From JAGHEK01 sp044426235 (GTDB lineage Bacteria; Bacillota; Clostridia; Peptostreptococcales; Peptostreptococcaceae): DNA of 12,042 nucleotides. The DNA lies in contig JAWXUS010000036.1 in assembly GCA_044426235.1 (NCBI GenBank), positions 1 to 12,042 of the forward strand, given 5' to 3'. Position numbers and translations under genes: made by a program. Position 1 is the first letter of the stretch. Each line of letters starts with the position of its first letter. This document shows positions 6,620-12,042 of the stretch, one piece after another. The notes beneath the pieces are model-generated. The model was not told the DNA's origin, did not search any database, and saw only the letters and a program-made list of their open reading frames with translations.

Positions 6620-7858
6620 ATGAAAACTCTAGCAGATAAATTTAGACCAACAACTTTAGATGATATTGTAGGACAAGAACATATACTTGGAAAAGGAAAA
6701 ATACTAAGGCGATTAATTGAAAATAAGAAAGTTAATAATTTAATACTTTTTGGACCACCTGGAATTGGTAAAACTACTATTGCACAAATTATTGCAAATG
6801 GAACTAATAAAAAACTCTTTAAATTAAACGGAACTACTGCATCTGTAAAAGATATTCAAGAAATAGCAAAAAGTCTTGATACACTTGAAGGATTTAACGG
6901 TGTAGTTTTATATTTTGATGAAATACACGCATTTTCAAAACAAAGGCAAAATTCTATTTTAAGCTATTTAGAAAGTGGAGAAATAACTTTAATTGCAAGT
7001 ACTACTGAAAACCCATACCATTCAATAAATTCTGCGATAATAAGTAGGTGTATGGTGTTTGAATTAAAGCTAATAAATAACGATGATATAATAAATAGAT
7101 TAGAAGTTTGCATTAAAAAAGCGAATACTTCATTTAGAAATATAACTTATGATTTTGATGCAATTAAATATATTTCAAATGTTTCAAATGGAGATTTAAG
7201 AAAAGCCATTGGAATACTAGAACTTATAATTAATTCTAGCTTAGAGGACAATATACATATAGATGTTTTAGTTGTTAAAGAAAGTTCTCAAACAAATATT
7301 GTAATGGACGAATCAAAATATTATGATGCAATGAGTATGCTACAAAAAAGTATTAGAGGCAGTGATGTTGATGCCTCACTTTTGGCGCTTTCTATATTAA
7401 TTACAGGTGGAGTAAATTTAGAAGATATAGTAAGGAGGCTTTTGGTTATTGCATCAGAGGATTGTTTTGGAATTGGAAATGTATATTCAACGTTTTATTC
7501 CTTAACTCAAGCATCAAAGCAAGTCGGATTTCCTGAGGCATCAATAATTTTATCTCACGCAGTAATTCTTCTTAGTACTGCACCAAAATCAAATAGTGCA
7601 TATATTGCAATTAAACTTGCAATGGACGATGTTAAAAATGTTAATATCGGAGAAATTCAACCACATTTAAAAGATGCACATTATTATGGTGCCGAAAAAC
7701 TTGGAAGAAGTGGTTATAAATATCCACACGACTATCCAAATAATTACGTTAAACAAGAATATATGACTACTAATTTAAAAGGTAAAACTTATTATACTCC
7801 GGGAAATAATAAATACGAAAATGCAATAAAAGAATACTTTAAAAAATTAAAAGAATAG
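6620..7858 (+). CDS. rarA: Replication-associated recombination protein A (RarA/MgsA AAA+ ATPase)
   Basis: RarA is a clamp-loader-like AAA+ ATPase that acts at stalled replication forks and single-strand gaps, linked to SSB and the recombination machinery. The 412-aa length matches the family. Visible are the N-terminal LADKFRPTTLDDIVGQEHIL box, Walker A GPPGIGKT (45-52), Walker B with DEIH (100-103), sensor 1 STTENP (127-132), the SRC arginine-finger motif (142-144) and a sensor-2-like GDLRKAIG near residue 195. The C-terminal tetramerisation domain ends with the typical HYYGAEKLG and GYKYPHDYPNNYV stretches. ATG 6620 follows AAGGAG with 5-nt spacing. It has its own promoter, is divergent from the cysteine-rich gene, and is separated from the next gene by the riboswitch leader. 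No clear terminator follows it. Confidence 0.96.
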   Translation: MKTLADKFRPTTLDDIVGQEHILGKGKILRRLIENKKVNNLILFGPPGIGKTTIAQIIANGTNKKLFKLNGTTASVKDIQEIAKSLDTLEGFNGVVLYFDEIHAFSKQRQNSILSYLESGEITLIASTTENPYHSINSAIISRCMVFELKLINNDDIINRLEVCIKKANTSFRNITYDFDAIKYISNVSNGDLRKAIGILELIINSSLEDNIHIDVLVVKESSQTNIVMDESKYYDAMSMLQKSIRGSDVDASLLALSILITGGVNLEDIVRRLLVIASEDCFGIGNVYSTFYSLTQASKQVGFPEASIILSHAVILLSTAPKSNSAYIAIKLAMDDVKNVNIGEIQPHLKDAHYYGAEKLGRSGYKYPHDYPNNYVKQEYMTTNLKGKTYYTPGNNKYENAIKEYFKKLKE

Positions 7859-7951
7859 AATATTTAAATATAGAATAAATTTATATTTTTACAAAAATTA
7901 TATTTTATGTGATTATATATAAAATTATTTTTCTACAAATTAGTATTTTTA

Positions 7952-7980
7952 TTGACAAACTAAATTTAAGAATGTATAAT
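7952..7980 (+). promoter_or_regulatory. Consensus promoter of the lysine riboswitch transcript
   Basis: TTGACA (7952-7957) and TATAAT (7975-7980) have 17-bp spacing, a full match to the housekeeping sigma consensus. The start point falls near 7986-7988, at the base of riboswitch helix P1. Such a strong promoter is usual when control is exerted by attenuation. Confidence 0.92.
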
Positions 7981-7985
7981 CTAAT

Positions 7986-8155
7986 TTAGATAGAGGCGCA
8001 GTAACTAAGAGTACTAGTAATGAGTTAAGTACAAAGATTTATTAGGAAAGGATTTATTGCCGAAGTATATAGTTAATACTTTAATACTATATACTGATTG
8101 TGTAGATAATATCTATACGATTGTCACAAAGTATTTTTGTGATGTGCTATTTTAT
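7986..8155 (+). promoter_or_regulatory. Lysine riboswitch (L box) aptamer
   Basis: The leader carries the conserved landmarks of the lysine riboswitch in order: AGAGGCGC (7992-7999), the AGTACTAGTAA segment just after it, GGAAAGG (8045-8051), GCCGAAG (8059-8065) and ATTGTCAC (8119-8126), with hairpin arms between them. P1 is formed by TAGATAG (7987-7993) with CTATTTT (8147-8153), mostly Watson-Crick. Size (about 170 nt) and position, between a strong promoter and a transporter gene, fit the class. Bound lysine should stabilise P1 and lead to termination (next two entries), so the gene is expressed when lysine is scarce. The class is recognised from its sequence landmarks and not from a covariance search. 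Confidence 0.92.
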
Positions 8156-8188
8156 TTAAGGTGAAATTAATGACCTTAGGTTTTATAG
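8147..8188 (+). promoter_or_regulatory. Antiterminator hairpin of the lysine riboswitch
   Basis: Bases 8147-8162 can pair with 8173-8188: thirteen pairs, two of them G-U, interrupted by three T-T mismatches, around a 10-nt loop. The left arm contains the whole 3' strand of P1 (8147-8153), and the right arm contains the 5' arm of the terminator (8173-8180). P1 formation and antitermination are therefore mutually exclusive, which is the expected OFF switch. Confidence 0.7.
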
Positions 8189-8203
8189 CCTAAGGTTTTT
8201 TTT
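8173..8203 (+). terminator. Riboswitch-controlled terminator
   Basis: An 8-bp perfect stem, ACCTTAGG (8173-8180) with CCTAAGGT (8189-8196), has an 8-nt loop and a run of eight T (8196-8203). It lies upstream of the transporter SD, so it acts as an attenuator and not as a gene-end terminator. Confidence 0.93.
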
Positions 8204-8224
8204 AATACAAAAAGGAGGGTTATT

Positions 8225-9892
8225 ATGACACAAAAACAAAAAAAAGGCTTTCAAATGCCAGACACCTATGTAATTATTTTTATGGTTGTTATGCTTGCAA
8301 CGATTTCAACTTATTTTATTGAAACAGGAAAATTTGAGGTATTATACAAAGTTGTAGATAATAATCAACAAATGATTACATTAGTTGATGATGGAGAAGT
8401 TGAGAGTTTTGAAATTGATGGAAAAACTTTCACAATCGATGCTTTAAGTGATCCGGGTAGAACATTAGTTTTAGATGGAGATGAAGTAGTAAATGAAATA
8501 AACAAAAGTAGTGCAAATTCTTATGAACATAAAGAAGATAATGAAACAAAGTTTAGAGTAACTCAAGAATATGGAGAATATGTTGGTAGCGGAGAAACTG
8601 ATCCAGTAGCATTATTTGAGCCATATGGAGAAGTAGGATTTTTCAACTTTGCATTCGAAGGTTTAGTTACTGGAAGTAAATGGGGAACTGCAGTTGGGAT
8701 AGTTGCTTTTATATTAATTTCAGGAGGAGCATTTGGTATAGTTTTAAATACTGGTGCAGTTGAAATTGGGATATTATCATTAATGAAAAAATATGATAAA
8801 GCACAATTTTTAATAATACCTGTATTATTCTTATCTTTTGCAATAGGTGGAGTGGTATTTGGTATGAGTGAGGAAACAATTCCATTAGCTATGATTATAG
8901 TTCCAATTATGATTGCTATGGGGTATGATTCAATAGTTGCACTTATGATAACATTCGTTGCAGCTCAAATTGGTTTTGCAAGTTCTTGGATGAATCCATT
9001 TAGTGTTGCAATAGCTCAAGGTATTGCAGGGATTCCAGTTTTATCTGGTGCATCATTTAGAATGATAATGTTTGCAGTTTTAAGTGCTTTTACAATAGCT
9101 TATACTTTAGCTTATGCTAAGAAAATAAAAGAAGATCCAACAAAGTCTGTTGCTTATGAATCAGATTCATATTACAGAGAAAACTTTAATGCAGAACAAC
9201 TTCAAAATGAAAAGTTCACATTAGGTCATACTTTAGTAGTTTTAACTGTTGCAGGTGGGATTGCTTGGACTGTTTGGGGAGTTAGTGAACACGGATACTA
9301 TATTCCAGAAATTGCAAGTATATTCTTTACAATGGGAGTTATATCAGGGATAATAGGTGTTATATTTAAGTTAAATGATATGACTATAAATGATATAGCT
9401 TATTCTTTCAAAAATGGTGCAAAAGATTTAGCAGGTGCTGCTATGATAGTGGGTATGGCACAAGGTATTATACTTGTACTTGGAGGAAGATCTCCTTATG
9501 AATATACAGTAATGAATACATTACTTCATTCAACAAGTCAAGTTCTTCAAGGTGTCCCTGCTGTATTATCTGGTTGGTTTATGTTTGTATGTCAATCAAT
9601 ACTTAACATATTCATAGTTTCAGGATCTGGACAAGCTGCAGTAACGATGCCACTTATGGCACCTCTTGCTGATTTAGTAGGAGTTACAAGACAAGTTGCA
9701 GTTTTAGCTTTCCAATTAGGAGATGGACTTATGAATATAATAGTTCCAACTTCTGCGACTTTAATGGCAGTTCTTGGTGTTGCAAGAATTGACTGGAAGA
9801 TATGGGCTAAGTTCCAAGCGAAGTTCTTAAGTTCATTATTCGTTATTGCATCGATATTTGTTGTAATAGCAAGTTTAATAGGATATAATTAA
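8225..9892 (+). CDS. YfcC/DcuC-family membrane transporter, probable lysine carrier
   Basis: The 555-aa integral membrane protein belongs by sequence to the YfcC branch of the DcuC (C4-dicarboxylate carrier-like) family, whose members are often annotated as basic amino acid antiporters. TM1 is about residues 15-33. A long hydrophilic loop (about 34-150) follows, then about ten more helices including ILISGGAFGIVLNTGA, FAIGGVVFGMSEETIPLAM, FASSWMNPFSVAIAQGIAG, the late ISGSGQAAVTMPLMAPL and GDGLMNIIVPTSATLMAVLG. The last two resemble the re-entrant, substrate-binding segments of ion-transporter superfamily proteins. ATG 8225 has AAGGAGGG (8212-8219). The lysine riboswitch directly upstream predicts repression by lysine and so an uptake role for lysine or a related amine; this substrate is inferred from the control element. 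The first loop, with about 80 residues of acidic beta-like sequence, appears longer than in typical members. A terminator closes this single-gene unit. Confidence 0.9.
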   Translation: MTQKQKKGFQMPDTYVIIFMVVMLATISTYFIETGKFEVLYKVVDNNQQMITLVDDGEVESFEIDGKTFTIDALSDPGRTLVLDGDEVVNEINKSSANSYEHKEDNETKFRVTQEYGEYVGSGETDPVALFEPYGEVGFFNFAFEGLVTGSKWGTAVGIVAFILISGGAFGIVLNTGAVEIGILSLMKKYDKAQFLIIPVLFLSFAIGGVVFGMSEETIPLAMIIVPIMIAMGYDSIVALMITFVAAQIGFASSWMNPFSVAIAQGIAGIPVLSGASFRMIMFAVLSAFTIAYTLAYAKKIKEDPTKSVAYESDSYYRENFNAEQLQNEKFTLGHTLVVLTVAGGIAWTVWGVSEHGYYIPEIASIFFTMGVISGIIGVIFKLNDMTINDIAYSFKNGAKDLAGAAMIVGMAQGIILVLGGRSPYEYTVMNTLLHSTSQVLQGVPAVLSGWFMFVCQSILNIFIVSGSGQAAVTMPLMAPLADLVGVTRQVAVLAFQLGDGLMNIIVPTSATLMAVLGVARIDWKIWAKFQAKFLSSLFVIASIFVVIASLIGYN

Positions 9893-9905
9893 ATAATATA
9901 ATTTG

Positions 9906-9937
9906 AAAGTAGTCAATTATTTTGACTACTTTTTTTA
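9906..9937 (+). terminator. Terminator of the transporter gene
   Basis: A 10-bp stem, AAAGTAGTCA (9906-9915) with TGACTACTTT (9923-9932), has a 7-nt loop and a T-run through 9937. It begins 13 bp after the stop codon. Confidence 0.9.
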
Positions 9938-9951
9938 ATTATGCATATTAT
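9922..9951 (+). promoter_or_regulatory. Possible promoter of the EamA permease, overlapping the terminator
   Basis: TTGACT (9922-9927) and TATTAT (9946-9951) are 18 bp apart. The -35 lies in the 3' arm of the preceding terminator hairpin. Transcription would start near 9958, just before the SD AAAGGAGGA (9968-9976). One mismatch in each box makes this plausible but unproven. Confidence 0.4.
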
Positions 9952-9979
9952 AAACCTAGAGGACTAAAAGGAGGACTTT

Positions 9980-10852
9980 ATGAAAAAATACATCTGGGAG
10001 ATTGGCTTAATACTTGTTGCAATAATTTGGGGAAGTGGATTTGTTGGAACTAAATTTGCAATTGATGGAGGGCTTACGGCATATCAAGTAATAACTTGTA
10101 GATTTTTAGTTGCATCAATACTTATTAATATAATCTTTTTTAAGACAATAAAAGAAAATATAGATAAAAAATCTATTAAAATGGGAGTAACACTTGGAAT
10201 ATTTTTATTTTTAGCATTCGTTTTTCAAACTGTTGGGATAGTTTATACAACAGCATCAAAAAATGCATTTATATCTGCGGTAAACGTTGTTATAGTACCT
10301 TTTATAGGATACTTTGTATATAAAAGAAAACTTGATAAATTAGGAATTATAACTAGTATAACAACATTAATTGGGATTGCTATTTTATCATTAGAACCGG
10401 ATTTTTCAGTTAATATAGGAGATGTTTTAACTTTAATATGTGCATTTGGATTTGCATTTCATATTTTTTATACAGGAGAATATAGCAAAGATCATAACCC
10501 AATAGTTTTAACTAGTGTACAATTTATAACTGTAGCAATATTATCATTTACACTACAATTTGTTATTGGACAAGGCCAAATAGTTGCAACTAAAGATGCT
10601 ATGCTTGGAGTATTGTACCTTGGTGTATTTAGTACAACCCTTTGTTTTTTAGGGCAAACTATTTGCCAAAAAAGAATTCCAAGTTCAAGAGCTGCAATTA
10701 TCTTATCAACAGAGGCAATCTTTGGAATGATATTCTCAGTTTTAATGTTAGGTGAAATTTTAACTATTAGAACTGTGATAGGAAGTTTAATAATATTTAT
10801 TTCAATTTTAGTTTCAGAAAATAAGGATTACTTTTTAAATAGAAAAAGTTAA
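9980..10852 (+). CDS. DMT superfamily (EamA) permease
   Basis: The 290-aa protein has the pattern of ten transmembrane helices in two EamA repeats (about residues 6-137 and 148-283). Helix 1 has the family-typical AIIWGSGFVGTKFAI, and the first repeat continues with the CRFLVAS segment and the TTASKNAFISAVNVVIVPF stretch. The second repeat has ICAFGFAFHIFYTGEYS, TTLCFLGQTICQKRIPSSRAAIILSTEAIFG and an ending of SLIIFISILVSENK. DMT members of this type export or import small metabolites such as amino acids; the substrate cannot be read from the sequence. ATG 9980 has AAAGGAGGA in front. It lies after a strong terminator and so is probably a separate unit with its own promoter, although read-through from the lysine-controlled transporter could contribute. 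Confidence 0.93.
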   Translation: MKKYIWEIGLILVAIIWGSGFVGTKFAIDGGLTAYQVITCRFLVASILINIIFFKTIKENIDKKSIKMGVTLGIFLFLAFVFQTVGIVYTTASKNAFISAVNVVIVPFIGYFVYKRKLDKLGIITSITTLIGIAILSLEPDFSVNIGDVLTLICAFGFAFHIFYTGEYSKDHNPIVLTSVQFITVAILSFTLQFVIGQGQIVATKDAMLGVLYLGVFSTTLCFLGQTICQKRIPSSRAAIILSTEAIFGMIFSVLMLGEILTIRTVIGSLIIFISILVSENKDYFLNRKS

Positions 10853-10876
10853 GATACTCTTTGGGTATCTTTTTTT
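10851..10876 (+). terminator. Terminator overlapping the permease stop codon
   Basis: A stem of AAGATAC (10851-10857) with GTATCTT (10865-10871), extendable by two pairs, is followed by a T-run to 10876. The left arm uses the last bases of the TAA stop. Confidence 0.8.
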
Positions 10877-11272
10877 GTATTTAATATTATTAGATATATT
10901 CTATGTGTAAAATGTCGAATAAATATATAGATTAAATTTTATTAGTTATACTTGATTAAGATAAATAAGGTATAACAGTATTATTATTTTTAATATTTAG
11001 ATTAAAATAAACATTTTAATGGAAAATTTAGAAAAAAATAAAAATAATAAGATATATAAAAAGAGTATATGCCTTAGTATATACTCTTTTTATATATAAT
11101 TTTACAGTAAATTGAATGAATTTAATATGAATTATTTGTAAATTACCAGTATAAAAGTATGAAAAAAAGATAAAAATAAAATGTTATTAAATTTATAATT
11201 TGATTTTTAATTTTAAAATAATATTTATGTTTAAAATGATAAACTAAATGTATAAAATTTGATGAAAAACAT
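10877..11272. other. AT-rich region without a supported gene
   Basis: Between the permease terminator and the orphan promoter there is no open reading frame with an SD. The sequence is extremely AT-rich. The only clear structure is the hairpin at 11052-11097. Stop codons are frequent in all frames. Confidence 0.6.
11052..11097. terminator. 19-bp perfect hairpin, probable bidirectional terminator
   Basis: The arm 11052-11070 is perfectly complementary to 11079-11097, with an 8-nt loop (GCCTTAGT). The core AGAGTATAT/ATATACTCT is flanked by AAAAA and TTTTT, the classic form of a two-way intrinsic terminator. No gene ends next to it: the permease stop is 200 bp upstream and has its own terminator. 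It may end a small RNA, stop antisense transcription, or be a remnant of a mobile element end. Confidence 0.65.
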
Positions 11273-11326
11273 TTGAAAAAGTAAATTGTAAGGTATATAA
11301 TTATAAATAAAAAATTAGTAAGGAGG
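11273..11326 (+). promoter_or_regulatory. Promoter and SD with no intact gene behind them
   Basis: TTGAAA (11273-11278) and TATAAT (11296-11301) are 17 bp apart, a near-consensus promoter, and AAGGAGG (11320-11326) is a strong SD about 12 nt into the RNA. No standard start codon follows at usable spacing. The open frame at 11333-11392 reads LLVKNYKTVKLLLISI and more before TAA at 11393, or similar; its basic then hydrophobic pattern is like the start of an exported protein. It may be the remnant of a gene cut by the tnpB element. Confidence 0.6.
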
Positions 11327-11465
11327 TTGCAACTATTAGTTAAAAATTATAAAACAGTAAAATTATTGTTGATTTCAATCTAATGACTTGCATAATTAAT
11401 TTAAGAATTGATAAAATTAAGTATTCCTAAATAGTATAAGAAAAATATACAGTAGTTAATAAAAT

Positions 11466-12042
11466 ATGATTTTATCAAAAAAAGTTAGATTACTTCCAAC
11501 TGAAGAACAAGAGTATCTTTTATAGAAATCTTCAAATATTGCAAGGTTTATGTATAATTGGACTCTAGCAAAGCAAGATGAAAACTATAAAAATGGTGGT
11601 AACTTTATATCTAATTATAATCTTAGAAAATAAGTTACAATACTTAAAAAAGATGAACTTTCTTGGCTTAAAGAAGTTTCTAATAATGTTTCGAAACAAG
11701 CAGTTAAAGATGCTTGTAAAAGTTATCAAAAGTTTTTTAAAGGGATATCATATTTTCCAAAGTTTAAGAGTAAAAGAAAAACTAAACCATCATTTTATAA
11801 TGATAATATCAAATTAAAAGTTAAAGAAGGTAAAATAGTTTTAATTGAAAAATAGGCTGGGTTAAAACTAATGAACAAATACCGACAGATATTAAATACA
11901 TGAATCTAAGGATAAGTTATGATAATAAATATTGGTATTTATCTGTTGAGATTGAAGTTAATGAGGTAAAAGAAAACTTAACGAACGAGTCTTTAGGTAT
12001 AGATCTTGGTTTAAAAGATTTAGCTATATGTTCAAATGGAAT
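11466..12042 (+). pseudogene. tnpB: Decayed tnpB (IS200/IS605-family RNA-guided nuclease), 5' part
   Basis: TnpB is the RNA-guided nuclease of IS200/IS605 and IS1341-type elements and an ancestor of Cas12. ATG 11466 begins MILSKKVRLLPTEEQEYLL, then TAG (11523-11525), then KSSNIARFMYNWTLAKQDEN and onward to LRK, then TAA (11631-11633), and then a stretch with ELSWLKEVSNNVSKQAVKD and FFKGISYFPKFKSKRK. At 11853 a one-base deletion shifts the frame, producing a TAG. Reading resumes from 11858 with WVKTNEQIPTDIKYMNLRIS and reaches the RuvC-I motif GIDLGLKDLAI, whose Asp is the first catalytic residue. The gene leaves the window there, so the bridge, RuvC-II and zinc-finger parts are not seen. No SD precedes the ATG. 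No tnpA (Y1 transposase) is present on the left. With two nonsense codons and a frameshift it cannot make a functional nuclease. Confidence 0.93.

Noticed and set aside
11019..11099. 26-codon frame MENLEKNKNN onward over the hairpin
   Set aside because: No SD, Lys/Asn/Ile-rich by composition, and the second half is just the hairpin arms.
11578..11817. 79-codon open frame inside tnpB
   Set aside because: It is in a different frame from the recognisable TnpB peptide and exists only because of the AT-rich sequence.
1149..11855. Stop-codon reassignment as the reason for internal TAA and TAG
   Set aside because: TAG, TGA and TAA all end intact genes of normal length here, and the internal stops are found only in genes with other signs of decay.

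Overview
The window is very AT-rich and gene-dense, with strong AAGGAGG-type Shine-Dalgarno (SD) sequences, hairpin/T-run terminators after most transcription units, a lysine riboswitch and a type I-B-like CRISPR repeat. Together these suggest a low-GC Firmicute, most likely one of the Clostridia. That placement is inferred from composition and gene style; no marker gene fixes it.

Region 1 (1-2355) is a CRISPR locus. The trailer end of an array enters from the left edge: four identical 30-bp repeats, one decayed repeat, a 100-bp gap and a last near-intact repeat. A terminator follows, then an adaptation module cas4-cas1-cas2 on the + strand. No effector or cas6 gene is in the window. The module looks damaged. 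cas1 is complete except for an in-frame TAA at codon 34, and cas4 has its SD lying on the GTG that would be its start, so that ATT appears where homologues would have ATG.

Region 2 (2438-4163) is a two-gene operon: a membrane-anchored permuted papain-like hydrolase of the YiiX/NlpC-P60 type, again with a non-standard start, and a membrane-anchored beta-propeller-like protein overlapping it by ATGA.

Region 3 (4327-6500, minus strand) holds a DEAD-box RNA helicase and a cysteine-rich protein of unknown function with a hexapeptide repeat. Each ends in its own terminator.

Region 4 (6563-10876, plus strand) is housekeeping and transport: rarA (AAA+ replication-recombination ATPase) with its own promoter; then a consensus promoter, a complete lysine riboswitch with terminator and antiterminator, and the YfcC-family transporter it controls; then a DMT/EamA permease.

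Region 5 (10877-12042) is an AT-rich stretch with a 19-bp perfect hairpin, an orphan promoter plus SD with no intact gene, and the 5' part of an IS200/IS605-family tnpB broken by two stop codons and a frameshift and running off the right edge.

The main theme is contrast. The core genes in the middle are intact and well regulated, while the accessory flanks (CRISPR adaptation genes, surface hydrolase start, transposon) show several small inactivating or start-altering changes. I saw no tRNA or rRNA genes.
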